Positions 8,635-20,084 of a stretch of DNA of 64,000 nt are shown piece by piece. The notes below the pieces were generated by a model. That model was not told the origin of the DNA. It saw nothing but the letters and a program-made list of their open reading frames with translations, and made no database searches. The position numbers and the translations under genes were made by a program. The number at the start of each line of letters is the position of its first letter. The first letter of the stretch is position 1. Origin of the DNA: Bacillus sp. V5-8f (GTDB lineage: Bacteria; Bacillota; Bacilli; Bacillales; DSM-1321); the NCBI RefSeq assembly GCF_002863565.1, contig NZ_PGUW01000021.1, positions 1 to 64,000 on the forward strand, given 5' to 3'.

Positions 8635-11508
8635 TTAAACGTGTTCATGTTCTTTTTCCCTGATTAACTTTTCCATACGAATCTGGTCACGTGTAAGGAT
8701 TGGTTTAAGATATCTGCCTGTATGTGATTCTTCTACCGTTATCAAATGCTCTGGCGTACCTGTTGCGAGAATCGTTCCGCCCTTGTCCCCGCCTTCCGGG
8801 CCAAGATCGACAATATAATCGGCGGCTTTGATGACATCAAGGTTATGTTCGATTACGAGCACAGTATCGCCATTCTCGACCAGCCTTTGTAAAACGACAA
8901 GCAGCCTGGAAATATCATCGACGTGAAGCCCAGTAGTAGGTTCGTCGAGGATATAGAAAGAGCGGCCGTTAGAGCGTCGATGCAGCTCCGATGCAAGTTT
9001 GACACGCTGGGCCTCCCCGCCGGAGAGAGTCGTAGCTGGCTGGCCAAGCGTAATATAACCAAGGCCTACATCATAGATCGTCTGCAGCTTTCTTTTGATC
9101 TTTGGAATATTTTCAAAGAAGGAAAGTGCATCTTCGACAGTCATATCAAGGATGTCAGAGATATTCTTACCTTTATATTTTACTTCCAATGTCTCACGAT
9201 TGTACCTTTTTCCGTGACAGACCTCACATGGAACGTACACATCCGGAAGGAAATGCATTTCAATCTTGATAATGCCATCCCCGCGGCAGGCTTCACAGCG
9301 GCCGCCTTTTACGTTAAAACTGAACCGGCCCTTTTTATACCCGCGTATCTTTGCTTCATTGGTTGCAGCAAATACATCGCGGATATCATCAAAAACACCT
9401 GTGTATGTTGCAGGGTTGGAACGAGGTGTTCTGCCGATTGGAGATTGGTCAATGTCGATGACCTTCTCCAGGTGTTCGACTCCTTTTATTTCACGGAACT
9501 TGCCTGGTTTTGTCTTTGCATTATGCAGCTTTTGGGCAAGTGCCTTATGAAGGATTTCGTTGATTAGCGTACTTTTCCCTGATCCAGAAACACCTGTAAC
9601 CGCAATGAATGTACCAAGCGGAAATTTCACGTTAACATTCTTCAAGTTATTTTCTTTAGCACCCTTAATTTCCACGAATCTCCCATCACTTTTGCGACGC
9701 TCAAGGGGTAGCGGGATGAATTTTTTCCCGGATAAATATTGCCCTGTTAATGAATTCGGATCTTCCATAACATATTCAGGCGTACCGGCAGAAACAATAC
9801 TCCCCCCGTGAATCCCCGCACCGGGACCTACATCGATCAGGTAATCGGCAGCAAGCATCGTATCCTCGTCATGTTCAACAACGATCAATGTATTACCAAT
9901 ATCGCGCATATTCTTTAATGTATCAATCAGCCTGTCATTATCGCGCTGATGGAGGCCGATAGACGGCTCATCAAGAATATACAGGACACCAGTCAATCGG
10001 GAACCAATTTGGGTTGCCAATCGGATTCGTTGTGCCTCTCCGCCAGAAAGGGTTCCGGCTGCACGGCTCAGCGTTAAATATTCAAGGCCTACATTTGATA
10101 GAAAACCGAGCCGCTCCTTAATTTCTCGGAGGATCAGGTTTGCAATTTGCTTTTCTTTGTCGGTCAGTTCCAGAGTTTCCAACGATTTCAGTGCTTCCTC
10201 AACTGAGAGAGAAGTGACTTCGCTAATGTGATTACCCTGGATTAAGACGGCAAGGCTTTCTTTCTTAAGCCTGTGGCCTTTACAGGTAGGGCAAGCATGC
10301 TCAGACATGTATTTCTCCATCTGTTCCCTGATATAATCGGAGCCCGTTTCCTTATAACGACGTTCCACATTCTTTAAAACACCTTCAAAGTAAACATAGT
10401 TCTCACGGATTTGGCCAAAGTCATTTTCATATCTGAAATAGATTTTGTCCTTATCAGAACCGTACAAGATCTTATCCAGTTGAGCTTCGGATAGATCCTT
10501 CACAGGTATATCCATATCTATACCGTAATGGTTCGCAATTGCCTCCAATAGCTGTGGGTAATATTGCGAACTGGTCGGCTCCCAAGGTGCAATGGCATGC
10601 TGCCGCAGCGTAAGATCCTTGTTAGGGATTACGAGTTCTTTATCCACTTCAAGCTTTGAACCCAGGCCGTCACATTCCGGACAGGCACCAAACGGGCTGT
10701 TAAAAGAAAACATCCTTGGTTGAAGCTCACCTATTGAAAATCCACAATAGGGGCAAGCGTGATGCTCACTGAACAGCAACTCTTCCTCACCGATCACATC
10801 GATGATGACTTTCCCTTCACCAAGCTTCAGGGCACTTTCCATTGAATCAGCAAGCCGAGCTGCTATGCCTTCTTTCACCACAATCCGATCGACAATGACT
10901 TCGATGGAATGCTTTTTGTTCTTTTCAAGGCTGATTTCTTCCTCTAAATCACGCATTTCCCCATCAACTCGAACACGGACATATCCCTGCTTCTTAATGT
11001 CCTCCAAGACCTTTGCATGTGTACCCTTACGGCCTGATACTAACGGGGCGAGCACCTGCATTTTTGTACGTTCTGGATATTCCATAATTCTATCAACCAT
11101 TTGTTCAATCGTCTGTGAGGTAATTTCTATATGATGGATCGGGCATGTAGGCCTTCCTATCCGGGCAAACAATAGCCGCAGATAATCATAGATTTCCGTA
11201 ACCGTTCCTACAGTGGACCGGGGGTTTCTGCTTGTTGTTTTCTGGTCGATGGAAATTGCCGGCGAAAGCCCTTCGATTGAATCAACATCCGGTTTGTCCA
11301 TCTGCCCCAGAAATTGCCGGGCATAGGCAGACAGCGACTCTACATAGCGCCGCTGGCCTTCTGCATAAATCGTATCGAAAGCCAGAGACGATTTACCTGA
11401 ACCTGAAAGTCCGGTCAAGACAACAAGCTGGTCCCTAGGAATTGTGACGTCTATATTTTTCAGATTATGGGCTCTGGCACCTTTTACAATCAGTTTTTCC
11501 ATTGCCAT
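8635..11508 (-). CDS. uvrA: Excinuclease ABC subunit A, UvrA
   Basis: 957-residue DNA damage recognition ATPase. Two ABC modules are visible: Walker [10 protein letters not shown] near residue 33 and GVSGSGKST near 640; ABC signatures LSGGEAQR in both halves; zinc-binding cysteine sets (CPYCG...[16 protein letters not shown] and CEACRGDG...CEVCHG). Length and motifs are standard for UvrA. The start ([10 protein letters not shown]) matches B. subtilis UvrA. It follows uvrB after 7 bases, as a uvrB-uvrA operon. Confidence 0.98.
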   Translation of the reverse strand: MAMEKLIVKGARAHNLKNIDVTIPRDQLVVLTGLSGSGKSSLAFDTIYAEGQRRYVESLSAYARQFLGQMDKPDVDSIEGLSPAISIDQKTTSRNPRSTVGTVTEIYDYLRLLFARIGRPTCPIHHIEITSQTIEQMVDRIMEYPERTKMQVLAPLVSGRKGTHAKVLEDIKKQGYVRVRVDGEMRDLEEEISLEKNKKHSIEVIVDRIVVKEGIAARLADSMESALKLGEGKVIIDVIGEEELLFSEHHACPYCGFSIGELQPRMFSFNSPFGACPECDGLGSKLEVDKELVIPNKDLTLRQHAIAPWEPTSSQYYPQLLEAIANHYGIDMDIPVKDLSEAQLDKILYGSDKDKIYFRYENDFGQIRENYVYFEGVLKNVERRYKETGSDYIREQMEKYMSEHACPTCKGHRLKKESLAVLIQGNHISEVTSLSVEEALKSLETLELTDKEKQIANLILREIKERLGFLSNVGLEYLTLSRAAGTLSGGEAQRIRLATQIGSRLTGVLYILDEPSIGLHQRDNDRLIDTLKNMRDIGNTLIVVEHDEDTMLAADYLIDVGPGAGIHGGSIVSAGTPEYVMEDPNSLTGQYLSGKKFIPLPLERRKSDGRFVEIKGAKENNLKNVNVKFPLGTFIAVTGVSGSGKSTLINEILHKALAQKLHNAKTKPGKFREIKGVEHLEKVIDIDQSPIGRTPRSNPATYTGVFDDIRDVFAATNEAKIRGYKKGRFSFNVKGGRCEACRGDGIIKIEMHFLPDVYVPCEVCHGKRYNRETLEVKYKGKNISDILDMTVEDALSFFENIPKIKRKLQTIYDVGLGYITLGQPATTLSGGEAQRVKLASELHRRSNGRSFYILDEPTTGLHVDDISRLLVVLQRLVENGDTVLVIEHNLDVIKAADYIVDLGPEGGDKGGTILATGTPEHLITVEESHTGRYLKPILTRDQIRMEKLIREKEHEHV

Positions 11509-11515
11509 GGTCTCG

Positions 11516-13495
11516 TCATCCTTCCGCTTTTAACTCCAGCAATAAATCGCGCAGCTCCGCAGCCCGCTCGAAGTTTAATGCTTTTGCTGCTTCTTTCATT
11601 TCTTTTTCCATTTCTGAAATCATCTTCTCACGTTCTTTTTTCGTCATGTTGGCTGCACGAGGAGTTGGTGTGTATTCTTCCTGTTCCTCGGCTGCATGGG
11701 TTGCACGGATTGTATCCCGGATTTCTTTTTGAATCGTCTGCGGTACAATGCCATGTTCCTCATTGTATTTCTCCTGTATGGCTCGACGGCGTTTTGTTTC
11801 GCCTATCGCGATCTCCATCGAATTCGTCATTTTATCCGCATACATGATTACCTGCCCATTCGCATTACGTGCAGCACGGCCGATTGTTTGGATTAATGAA
11901 CGTTCGGAACGTAGGAAGCCTTCCTTATCAGCATCAAGGATGGCCACTAGGGAGACCTCCGGAATGTCCAATCCTTCCCTAAGCAGGTTAATGCCCACCA
12001 GAACATCGTATTTGCCCATCCGTAAATCGCGGATGATTTCAATTCTTTCTAATGTCTTTACCTCAGAATGGAGGTATTGAATCTTTATACCGATCTCTTT
12101 CAAATAATCGGTCAAGTCTTCCGACATCTTTTTCGTTAAAGTAGTAACAAGCACGCGTTCATTCTTTTGGATCCTATCTTGGATTTCGCCAAGCAAATCA
12201 TCGATCTGCCCTTCAATCGGACGAACGTCAATGTTCGGATCAAGCAGTCCGGTAGGCCGAATGATTTGTTCAACCATTTCAGGAGTATGTTCGATCTCAT
12301 ATGGTCCTGGAGTGGCAGAAACGTATACTGCCTGGCCGACTTTCTTTTCAAACTCTTCAAATCTCAAAGGTCGGTTATCCAACGCCGATGGCAGACGGAA
12401 ACCAAAATCTACAAGCACCTGCTTTCGAGCCTGGTCCCCGTTGAACATCCCTCGCACTTGCGGAAGGGTGACGTGCGACTCATCCACTACAAGGAGAAAG
12501 TCTTCCGGGAAATAATCGAGAAGCGTATAAGGAGTGGAACCGGCCGCCCTAAGTGTCAGGTGGCGGGAATAGTTCTCAATTCCAGAGCAAAATCCCATTT
12601 CGCGCATCATCTCAAGGTCGTATCTCGTCCGTTGCTCAAGCCGCTGCGCTTCAAGAAGCTTATTGTTCTCACGTAGCTCTTTCAACCTCTCCTCCAGCTC
12701 TTTCTCGATATTTTCAATCGCTACCTTCATTTTTTCTTCCCTGGTAACGAAGTGGGATGCCGGGAAAATTGCGATATGATCCCTTTCGCCGATAATCTCC
12801 CCTGTTAAAGCGTCAACCTCGCGGATCCGGTCGATTTCATCGCCAAAGAACTCAACCCGTACGCAATGTTCATCCCGGGACGCTGGAAAAATTTCCACGA
12901 CATCGCCCCGGACACGGAATGTTCCCCGCTGGAAGTCGATATCATTTCTTTCATATTGAATGTCCACCAAACGGTGCAACAGTGTATTCCTTTCCATTTC
13001 AGCGCCGGTACGAAGAGAAACGACCATTTCGCGGTACTCTTCCGGAGAACCGAGACCGTAAATGCAGGATACACTGGCGATAATAATTACATCCTTACGT
13101 TCAAATAAAGAGGATGTCGCTGAGTGGCGCAGCTTATCTATTTCATCATTTATGCTTGAATCTTTTTCTATGAAGGTATCTGTGGAGGGAACATAAGCTT
13201 CGGGCTGAAAATAATCGTAATAGCTGACAAAATATTCAACCGCATTATTTGGGAAAAATTCTTTAAACTCACTGTAAAGCTGGCCGGCAAGCGTTTTATT
13301 ATGGGCAATCACAAGGGTAGGCTTGTTCACTTCCTTAATGACATTAGAGATCGTGAACGTTTTCCCCGTACCAGTGGCACCAAGCAAAGTCTGGTGCTTC
13401 TTCCCTTTGTTAATCCCTTCTACAATCTGCCGGATGGCTCCTGGCTGATCCCCCTGAGGCGAATATTTTGAGACTAATTCAAATCTATCTTTCAA
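11516..13495 (-). CDS. uvrB: Excinuclease ABC subunit B, UvrB
   Basis: 659-residue helicase-like subunit of the nucleotide excision repair complex. Walker [11 protein letters not shown] at residue ~38, the beta-hairpin region rich in tyrosines ([14 protein letters not shown]), DEAD-box-like VVDESH, helicase motifs near [11 protein letters not shown] and QTIGRAARN, and the C-terminal UVR motif ([15 protein letters not shown]). TTG at 13495 is chosen: GGAGG lies eight bases upstream and the protein then begins (M)KDRFEL as in B. subtilis. A TTG 15 bases upstream is less likely. No LexA-type box could be pointed out with confidence. Confidence 0.97.
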   Translation of the reverse strand: MKDRFELVSKYSPQGDQPGAIRQIVEGINKGKKHQTLLGATGTGKTFTISNVIKEVNKPTLVIAHNKTLAGQLYSEFKEFFPNNAVEYFVSYYDYFQPEAYVPSTDTFIEKDSSINDEIDKLRHSATSSLFERKDVIIIASVSCIYGLGSPEEYREMVVSLRTGAEMERNTLLHRLVDIQYERNDIDFQRGTFRVRGDVVEIFPASRDEHCVRVEFFGDEIDRIREVDALTGEIIGERDHIAIFPASHFVTREEKMKVAIENIEKELEERLKELRENNKLLEAQRLEQRTRYDLEMMREMGFCSGIENYSRHLTLRAAGSTPYTLLDYFPEDFLLVVDESHVTLPQVRGMFNGDQARKQVLVDFGFRLPSALDNRPLRFEEFEKKVGQAVYVSATPGPYEIEHTPEMVEQIIRPTGLLDPNIDVRPIEGQIDDLLGEIQDRIQKNERVLVTTLTKKMSEDLTDYLKEIGIKIQYLHSEVKTLERIEIIRDLRMGKYDVLVGINLLREGLDIPEVSLVAILDADKEGFLRSERSLIQTIGRAARNANGQVIMYADKMTNSMEIAIGETKRRRAIQEKYNEEHGIVPQTIQKEIRDTIRATHAAEEQEEYTPTPRAANMTKKEREKMISEMEKEMKEAAKALNFERAAELRDLLLELKAEG

Positions 13496-13660
13496 GAGGC
13501 AGGCCTCCAATCGTTAAAAATTATTAAAACAATATCATATATATTAAAAAAAACATCAGAACACATAAAAGGTGTCCTTACTGCATTTCTATATTTATAG
13601 CCAAATGCCTAATTTCCATATACACATTTTAACACAAATCACATACAACAAACCAACAAA

Positions 13661-13680
13661 AACCGAACATTTATTCGGTT
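13661..13680 (-). terminator. Bidirectional terminator between csbA and uvrB
   Basis: AACCGAA/TTCGGTT stem with T-runs on both strands, about 50 bases after the csbA stop. It separates csbA from uvrBA. Confidence 0.7.
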
Positions 13681-13728
13681 TTTTTCGACAGATACTTCTC
13701 AGGTTTAAAAACAAAAAAGCACCTATTT

Positions 13729-13959
13729 TCAGGCGCTGCGGGACGCTTTTTTGCTCATTCTTAAAGAAAGCCAAAAGCCAAGTGTCAATGAAAATGCGTC
13801 GATAATAATCAGCCACCAGGTGTGTGTATAGCCTTTATAGGCCGAGGCAGCTATCAGGGCAACGGTGAGCGCAAGCCCGACCACAGTATTATAAGTAACC
13901 CTGGAAAAAAGCATAACCAGCAAAGCCGGGAAAACGAGCGCGGACAAAAACTTAATCAT
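13729..13959 (-). CDS. csbA: CsbA, small membrane stress protein
   Basis: 76-residue hydrophobic protein with three probable membrane segments, the exact length of B. subtilis CsbA and in the same location upstream of uvrBA. CsbA is a sigma-B controlled protein of unknown mechanism. The start has GGAAGGGGA upstream. A possible sigma-B promoter lies at 13999-14024. Confidence 0.88.
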   Translation of the reverse strand: MIKFLSALVFPALLVMLFSRVTYNTVVGLALTVALIAASAYKGYTHTWWLIIIDAFSLTLGFWLSLRMSKKASRSA

Positions 13960-13998
13960 TTTCTTCCCCTTCCGGATAAATAAACTCGTCTAATTCAC

Positions 13999-14024
13999 AT
14001 TCCCTTTTTAGGGCTTGGATAGAC
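13999..14024 (-). promoter_or_regulatory. Possible sigma-B promoter of csbA
   Basis: Minus strand: GTCTAT, 14-base spacer, GGGAAT. The -10 fits sigma-B (GGGWAT) fully; the -35 matches GTTTAA at four of six positions. Known sigma-B control of csbA in B. subtilis supports it. Confidence 0.4.
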
Positions 14025-14228
14025 CTTGAAATCCTGAAATGGCCGCTGTGTATAAGGACATTAGTAAAACATTTTGTTTGCAACATGAATATCTAAACCC
14101 CGCTGAGGCCATGGATCTAGTATTCTTGCATATATAGTTTAAATGATTCCTGCCCTTTTGCCAAATGTAACGAACAGGTATTTTATAGAAGGTTCATTGA
14201 ACAATTAGTTATAAAAGACAGAAAGAAA

Positions 14229-14255
14229 CCTTGCGTACCTTTTCGGTTGGCAAGG
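14229..14255 (-). terminator. Catalase gene terminator
   Basis: Stem CCTTGC/GCAAGG followed by TTTCTTTC on the minus strand, about 30 bases after the catalase stop. The rest of 13960-14281 holds the csbA promoter region and no gene. Confidence 0.55.
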
Positions 14256-14281
14256 CTGATTGTTTCATAGTATGTCGGATA

Positions 14282-15889
14282 TTAATAAGGATCCGCGGAA
14301 TGCCCTTTTTCTTCGGCCTGCTTTGGAGCATCCGCTGCACCTTCCGCTCCAATAGGCTCCCTGCTGGATACGTTGTCCGAATCAGCATTCTTCAGGCCTT
14401 CTTCTACCCGGCGGCCATAATCAGGATCACATTGCTTGAACATTTCAATCATTTTCGTCTTAATTCTTACATCACACGGTGCTAGTGTATTTACCAGGTT
14501 CGTGATCAGTTCTTCTCTTTCCCATTCTTCAAAGTTCCTGTATGTTTCTCCTGCCTGGCCAAAGTTGTTTTCACGCTCAATGCTCTCACGAACAAGTTTG
14601 CCTTCTACATGAGGAGTGTGAGGCTGCCCTTCCTTTTTCGCTTCCTTCAGGCCATCCAATGTCGAAGGCTCATAATTAACATGCGGATTCTGGCCTTCTG
14701 CGAGGTCAACTTTGTATTGCATCTGCCCCCCGCGTTGGTTAGTAGCCACCCGCGTCTTAGGAGCGTTGATTGGAAGCTGCAGGTAATTTGGCCCTACGCG
14801 GTAACGCTGTGTATCTGAATAAGAAAAAGTCCTTCCTTGAAGCATCTTATCGTCGGAGAAATCCATCCCATCCACAAGCACTCCGGTACCAAAGGCAGCT
14901 TGCTCTACTTCAGTGAAATAATCCTCGGGATTTCTATCAAGCACCATTTTCCCTACAGGCAGCCATGGGAATTTATCTTCTGGCCAAAGCTTCGTATCAT
15001 CAAGCGGATCGAAATCCAGTTCCGGATGCTCTTCATCACTCATGATTTGGACAAGAAGCTCCCATTCCGGGTAGTCCCCTCTTTCAATCGCTTCATATAA
15101 ATCCTGGGTCGCATGGTTGAAGTTCTTTCCCTGAATTTGCTCCGCTTCTTTCTGAGTTAGGTTTTTGATGCCTTGCTTCGGCTCCCAGTGGTATTTTACA
15201 AGAACCGCTTCACCCTTTTCATTAATCCATCTGTACGTATTCACCCCTGACCCTTGCATTTGCCGGTAGTTAGCTGGTATACCCCATGGCGAGAACAGAA
15301 ACGTAATCATATGCATCGCTTCAGGAGTATTGGATATAAAGTCAAAAATCCTTTCGCCATCCTGGACATTAGTGACAGGATCTGGTTTAAAGGCATGAAT
15401 TAAATCAGGGAATTTCATTGCATCACGGATAAAGAAAATTTTCAGGTTATTCCCAACTAAGTCCCAGTTGCCGTCTTCTGTGTAAAACTTAACCGCAAAG
15501 CCGCGCGGGTCCCGCAATGTCTCAGGGGAATGCGTGCCATGGATAACAGTTGAGAAACGGACAAATAGAGGCGTCCTTTTTCCATTTTCCTGAAAAAGCT
15601 TTGCTCGCGTATATTTAGAAGGATGCTCGTCCCCAACCTTTCCATACGCTTCAAAATATCCGTGTGCTCCTGCACCCCTTCCATGAACAACCCGTTCCGG
15701 GATTCTTTCACGGTCGAAATGGCTTATTTTCTCTAAGAAGTTATAATTCTCTAAAGTAGCAGGTCCCCTATTTCCTACCGTACGCAAGTTCTGATTGTTG
15801 GTAACCGGATGGCCTTGTCGATTCGTCAATGTTCCATCTGTTTCGTTTTCCAACTTCTTCTGGTTATCATTTGACTTGTCCTTATCCAT
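14282..15889 (-). CDS. Monofunctional haem catalase (KatX/KatA type)
   Basis: 535-residue haem catalase that converts hydrogen peroxide to water and oxygen. Seen: active-site region [20 protein letters not shown] with the catalytic His, the NADPH/haem distal Asn region ([20 protein letters not shown]) and the proximal haem-ligand signature [18 protein letters not shown] with the Tyr ligand. The size and the hydrophilic N-terminal and C-terminal tails resemble the spore catalase KatX more than the shorter KatA, but this cannot be settled by eye. The start at 15889 has AAAGGAGGAG at ideal distance; an upstream in-frame ATG lacks this. Confidence 0.93.
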   Translation of the reverse strand: MDKDKSNDNQKKLENETDGTLTNRQGHPVTNNQNLRTVGNRGPATLENYNFLEKISHFDRERIPERVVHGRGAGAHGYFEAYGKVGDEHPSKYTRAKLFQENGKRTPLFVRFSTVIHGTHSPETLRDPRGFAVKFYTEDGNWDLVGNNLKIFFIRDAMKFPDLIHAFKPDPVTNVQDGERIFDFISNTPEAMHMITFLFSPWGIPANYRQMQGSGVNTYRWINEKGEAVLVKYHWEPKQGIKNLTQKEAEQIQGKNFNHATQDLYEAIERGDYPEWELLVQIMSDEEHPELDFDPLDDTKLWPEDKFPWLPVGKMVLDRNPEDYFTEVEQAAFGTGVLVDGMDFSDDKMLQGRTFSYSDTQRYRVGPNYLQLPINAPKTRVATNQRGGQMQYKVDLAEGQNPHVNYEPSTLDGLKEAKKEGQPHTPHVEGKLVRESIERENNFGQAGETYRNFEEWEREELITNLVNTLAPCDVRIKTKMIEMFKQCDPDYGRRVEEGLKNADSDNVSSREPIGAEGAADAPKQAEEKGHSADPY

Positions 15890-16257
15890 TTCGACTCCTC
15901 CTTTACTTCTATGTATCACGCTTAAACCTTTACCCGCCTTTAAGAAAAAAATTCCTTTTTTAAACGAATTTCTACGATAGGGAAAAAAGATATACTTCGC
16001 TTACCACGATGGTTTAAAATAAAACTAGTAAAATACTCCCATTTTGCCGAAAACTACTAAAAAAGTTGATAATCTATCCGATACTTTTTATAGAGTTTTG
16101 TAGATAAAGCTGTAAAAAAATAAGACAAAAGATGCAAACTACCAAACCTTCTTCGCATATTTTTTGGTTTGTCTCATTTTTTAATGGCTTTGTCAGGATT
16201 TTTATGTAAGGTTTTCGATTTTACAAAGCTCAGGAAAATTCGGAAAGGCGGTTCAGA
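15890..16257. other. Divergent intergenic region between catalase and amidase
   Basis: 368 bases of AT-rich sequence that must hold both promoters. An inverted pair AAACC/GGTTT occurs near 16145-16170. I see no clear PerR box or sigma-B promoter and no gene. Confidence 0.5.
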
Positions 16258-17607
16258 ATGACAAGGAAAATCGCAATTGTTTTATCGTCCTTAGCACTTG
16301 CAGCATCGTTATTCTTATTCACTGTTCCTGGCACCCAAGCATACGCTTCCTCTCAAGCTAAAGTTAATGCAGGCTTGTTGAATATGAGGGAGAAACCGAG
16401 CACATCATCGAAGGTTTTAGGCACACTTAAGAAAGGTCAGGTTGTTACTGCTATCCAGCAGCAAAGCGGATGGACCAGGGTGTCATCCAGCGGAAAAAAT
16501 GGGTGGGTTTCTTCCAAATATTTATCGTTCATTCAGACAGTTTCAAAGACCACCACTACACTACCGGTTGTTTTAACACCAGCTACATATTATGTAACTG
16601 CAGGATTATTAACAATCCGTGAAGAAGCAGACCCAACCTCTTCTACCATTACGACGGTAAGAAAGGGTGAGGCGGTCACTTTATCTGAAAAGCAAATGAT
16701 ATCTGGTAAAGAGTGGGGCAAGGTAAAAACAGCTTCAGGAAAAACTGGCTGGACGCCTCTTTCATACTTGAAGGCAAAAGATTCGGCAGAAGCTGCACCA
16801 ACGCCGGCACCAGCACCGACACCCGGCGCTACAACTACGGTTAAATACTATGTAACTGGCGCGTCATCGTTAAATATCCGCAAAGATCCGAATACTACGT
16901 CGGCAGTACTCACGGCCGTCAAAAACGGCGAGGCGGTCACTTTATACGAAAAGAAAGTGGTAGCTGGCAGACAGTGGGGCAGAGTAAAAACCGCCTCAGG
17001 AAAGATAGGTTGGGCATCCATGACGTACCTGTCCACAAAGCCTCCAGTAGTAGCTTCTTCCTCAATAAAGGGGAAAATTATTGTCATTGATCCGGGCCAC
17101 GGAGGAAGTGATCCAGGTGCGATTGGAAAGGGCAAAACACAGGAAAAAGTCATCAATCTGCAAACTGCAAATGAACTGAAGGTTTTATTAGAAAATGCAG
17201 GTGCAAAAGTAATCATGACACGCACTTCCAATACAAGCCGCAAACTGGAGCTTCAGGAAAGGGTCGATATCAGTCACAAATACAAAGCCGATGTCTTCAT
17301 CAGCATCCATTATAATGCGGGAAGCAGTCAAGCAACCGGCATCGATACTTACTACGATAAAACGTATGGAAACGAAGCGGAGCTTGCAAAATGCATTCAG
17401 ACGGAGCTCATCAAACAGACGGGAATGAAAGATCGCGGCGTAAAGACGGCAGGATTTTATGTCATCAAAAAAAATAAAATGCCATCTGTACTAGTAGAGC
17501 TTGGTTTTATCTCCAACCCTAATGAAGAAAAGCTAATTGCTACAAAGGCTTACCAACAAAAAGCCGCTAAGGGAATATTCAACGGCTTGGTCAAATATTT
17601 TGAATAA
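16258..17607 (+). CDS. Secreted SH3b-domain N-acetylmuramoyl-L-alanine amidase
   Basis: 449-residue exported autolysin. A signal peptide (residues 1-31, ending TQAYASS) is followed by three bacterial SH3 domains (about 33-93, 110-173, 196-261; each with the LNMREKPS / LTIREEAD / LNIRKDPN motif) and a C-terminal Amidase_3 domain (276-449). The catalytic set is visible: IVIDPGHGGSDPGA, SIHYNA and VLVELGFISN. Domain order resembles B. subtilis YrvJ, with fewer SH3 repeats. The second and third SH3 repeats share near-identical DNA blocks (16670 and 16930), a sign of recent duplication. Ribosome site GGAAAGGCGG; own terminator follows. Confidence 0.93.
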   Translation: MTRKIAIVLSSLALAASLFLFTVPGTQAYASSQAKVNAGLLNMREKPSTSSKVLGTLKKGQVVTAIQQQSGWTRVSSSGKNGWVSSKYLSFIQTVSKTTTTLPVVLTPATYYVTAGLLTIREEADPTSSTITTVRKGEAVTLSEKQMISGKEWGKVKTASGKTGWTPLSYLKAKDSAEAAPTPAPAPTPGATTTVKYYVTGASSLNIRKDPNTTSAVLTAVKNGEAVTLYEKKVVAGRQWGRVKTASGKIGWASMTYLSTKPPVVASSSIKGKIIVIDPGHGGSDPGAIGKGKTQEKVINLQTANELKVLLENAGAKVIMTRTSNTSRKLELQERVDISHKYKADVFISIHYNAGSSQATGIDTYYDKTYGNEAELAKCIQTELIKQTGMKDRGVKTAGFYVIKKNKMPSVLVELGFISNPNEEKLIATKAYQQKAAKGIFNGLVKYFE

Positions 17608-17616
17608 GACAGACAA

Positions 17617-17652
17617 AAATCCCGCCTCGGCAAGTGTCGAGGCGGGATTTTT
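17617..17652 (+). terminator. Terminator of the SH3-amidase gene
   Basis: Stem AAATCCCGCCTCG/CGAGGCGGGATTT followed by TTTTT, ten bases after the stop codon. Confidence 0.95.
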
Positions 17653-17755
17653 TACTGAAGTACTCTACGTAGGCAACACCCTGCAGGAATCGCTACACCT
17701 GTGTCTTCGTTGTTAGGAATATTTTGCCAATCGTGTGTTTTCTAACACTGTAGGC

Positions 17756-18397
17756 TTATTTCTGTATCGCGGTCCCAACGGCTGTACTTTTTTCATCCAT
17801 CTTCTGAAGGTTCTTCCTGAAATAAAATAGTGTGCGCTGAAAGACCGGGCTTTGAATAAAGGTATAAAGGAATGTAACGATAAAAGCCGGGCCGCCGAGA
17901 AGGAAGCCGATCAGCAAAATGAAGGATTCCACAATAATTCTGGCCCTGCTAACAGATAGTCCGGTTTTATCTGAAATCGTGAGCATAAACCCATCACGTG
18001 GACCCGCTCCCACACCAGAGGCGACATATATGCCTCCTCCCATTCCGGCCAAAAGGATGCCAACAAAAATGATTAAGTAATCCAGCCATGTGTACGTTGC
18101 ATCAGGAAGAATATCGGTCCACAAAAAGAAATCCATAATCGGGCCGAGCAACAAAGCATTTAAAAAGGTTCCTATATTGATATATTTACGATCAATAAGA
18201 AGCGAAACAACCACAAGAAACAAACCTGATAGTACAGACCAGGTACCAATCGTAAAGCCAAACTTTTGAAATAAGGCTACGTTCAATACCTCCCACGGGT
18301 GAAGTCCAAGAAACTGGACCTTAACCGCAATGGCGTTCCCCAAGCCAAGCAGGGTTAATCCAGAGAAGAACATCAACCATCTGATCATCAACAACAT
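17756..18397 (-). CDS. YczE/YyaS/YitT-family membrane protein
   Basis: 213-residue protein with five to six hydrophobic segments. The glycine-rich loop IYVASGVGAGPRDGF followed by a hydrophobic helix is typical of the YczE/YyaS group. B. subtilis YczE influences lipopeptide production by an unknown mechanism; no such genes are near here. ATG at 18397 has GGCGGAGG nine bases upstream. It forms a single-gene unit. Confidence 0.75.
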   Translation of the reverse strand: MLLMIRWLMFFSGLTLLGLGNAIAVKVQFLGLHPWEVLNVALFQKFGFTIGTWSVLSGLFLVVVSLLIDRKYINIGTFLNALLLGPIMDFFLWTDILPDATYTWLDYLIIFVGILLAGMGGGIYVASGVGAGPRDGFMLTISDKTGLSVSRARIIVESFILLIGFLLGGPAFIVTFLYTFIQSPVFQRTLFYFRKNLQKMDEKSTAVGTAIQK

Positions 18398-18542
18398 CCT
18401 TTTTTTCCTCCGCCCTTAAGTGTTCAAACTATTCGATTCCTTCTGAATAATATTTCTATATAATAGCACAACAGTTATTTATCGGTAAGACTTATTCTGT
18501 AATTTTCTTCAATAATGTGGAAGTGACGAAAAACATTCAAAA

Positions 18543-18572
18543 AAAATCCCTGACATTATCTGTCGGGATTTT
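18543..18572 (-). terminator. Terminator of the ATP-grasp gene
   Basis: AAAATCCCTGACA/TGTCGGGATTTT stem followed on the minus strand by a run of T. It lies about 90 bases after the ATP-grasp stop. Confidence 0.8.
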
Positions 18573-18663
18573 AGATCGCCCTCTGAATTGTTGGCTGAAC
18601 TACTTCAAACTGTTGATATCACTTCCATTAATTTTCATTCTACTTATACCATACTCACTTTAT

Positions 18664-19902
18664 CTAAATATCATAGCTATACTCATCTTCTAGTTGAAAA
18701 GATATTTCCTTTGCCGCTTCCTCGGCCATTTTTTTCGCTTCTTCTATGGAAGTTTCCGAGGAGGCTAGCACATACCCGTACCTGTCTCCCATTGTCAAAG
18801 GTGGCCGTAGATATTTTCCCTTTTTCGGTTTTATGAAAACTTCTTCAACGCCAGGAATCTTGGAGGCTCTTTCTCTTCCAGTCACCTTCGACAATATTCC
18901 CTCATATGAAACAGTCAGATAATGGGCATACACATATTTGCTATGTTTTCTCGCAAGGCGAGGCTCATTTCCCAAAAAAAGCTGAATCGTTTCTTCTACT
19001 AAATTTATGCCGTACCCAATTTCAATGATTCGATTCATTGCCCCGCCAGAGATTCGTGGATTGATCTCAATTAATTTCCATTCACCATCTGCCAATCGCA
19101 TTTCAAAATGGCACGCTCCATTTTTTAGCCCTAATGCTTGTACAATGGAGGTAACACTATCGTAAATACTATTATAAAATGGAGTTTCCATGTATGGCAT
19201 CAACGAATAACCGGTCACGATAAAGCGATGCTGAAATGTTATATCCTGTGCTATTACTGCGATAATATAAACTGTTCCTTTATAAACGACAGCTTCAATT
19301 AGATATTGCGGACCGGATATGAACTCTTCCAACAGCACAGGCTCACCTCTATACTTCTTTGCCAGCTTCTTAATAGCCGTTTTTAATTCCTTTTTACTGG
19401 TCGCTAATAATACATCCTTCGAGCCAGCTGATTTTGGTGACTTTACAATAAGAGGCAAATGCCTCTCTTGCCTGGGAAGGAAATCTTGCAGCAAAGCCTC
19501 CGGGTGGAAAACAGCGAAGTACGGTGATACAGAAAGATTCTTTAGAAGCCGACGTGTTAACGTTTTATCTTCCATAGTAAGAATTTGTTTGGAAGACACA
19601 ATGCTGGTGCAAATTTGTTCTGCTAAAGCTGCTGCAACATGCACATAAGGATCAATAAAGCTTAAAATGCTCCTAATCGTTTTTCCTTCTTTTTTTAGCT
19701 TAAGGATCGCCATTTTTAATGTATAGAGATTTGAAAGATCCCTTAATATCATGTGGTCTACGTCAGGAAACTGAGCAATCTGCTCCAAGAATTGCGGCCT
19801 ATCCGTAAACACAGCTGTAAAAAAACCAAGCCGTTTTGCCGCCTTGATCGCTTCCCTGCTTGATCCCGACTTGTTTGTGCCAATAAACACTATAGTATCC
19901 AT
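18664..19902 (-). CDS. ATP-grasp domain protein (carboxylate-amine ligase type)
   Basis: 412-residue protein. N-terminal Rossmann-like region (TIVFIGTNKSGSSREA), central ATP-grasp domain (lysine in LPLIVKSPKSAGSKDV, EEFISGPQYLIEAVV) and the metal-binding end LIEINPRISGGAMN. This is the fold of enzymes that join a carboxylate to an amine or thiol using ATP; substrate unknown. The start at 19902 (MDTIVFIGTN) has GGTGGGAG upstream; a GTG six codons earlier lies inside that site. It stands downstream of the sirohaem genes but behind their terminator, so no functional link can be claimed. Confidence 0.75.
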   Translation of the reverse strand: MDTIVFIGTNKSGSSREAIKAAKRLGFFTAVFTDRPQFLEQIAQFPDVDHMILRDLSNLYTLKMAILKLKKEGKTIRSILSFIDPYVHVAAALAEQICTSIVSSKQILTMEDKTLTRRLLKNLSVSPYFAVFHPEALLQDFLPRQERHLPLIVKSPKSAGSKDVLLATSKKELKTAIKKLAKKYRGEPVLLEEFISGPQYLIEAVVYKGTVYIIAVIAQDITFQHRFIVTGYSLMPYMETPFYNSIYDSVTSIVQALGLKNGACHFEMRLADGEWKLIEINPRISGGAMNRIIEIGYGINLVEETIQLFLGNEPRLARKHSKYVYAHYLTVSYEGILSKVTGRERASKIPGVEEVFIKPKKGKYLRPPLTMGDRYGYVLASSETSIEEAKKMAEEAAKEISFQLEDEYSYDI

Positions 19903-20047
19903 ATGTTCATTTTCTCCCACCCGTATCTGCTAATTTAATAACGACATCTGCATATATACAGAATATAAAATCAGGAAAATAATGGTTCATAAATAGATGA
20001 AAAATAGGGAGATTCATTAGGTGGTGGTATAGATTGCCTGAAATAAA

Positions 20048-20084
20048 AAAAATCATGAAAGCATCATTGCTCCATGATTTTTTT
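20048..20084 (-). terminator. Terminator of the sirohaem operon
   Basis: AAATCATG/CATGATTT stem with flanking A and T runs. The 5' arm overlaps the last codons of the precorrin-2 dehydrogenase gene. Confidence 0.8.

Noticed and set aside
8649-8655. GTTCTTT as a SinR site
   Set aside because: Single heptamer inside the uvrA coding region, expected by chance several times in a window of this size.
8923-9567. Long plus-strand open frame of 214 codons
   Set aside because: It lies fully antisense to uvrA, has no ribosome site and reads as a complement shadow of the conserved ATPase sequence.
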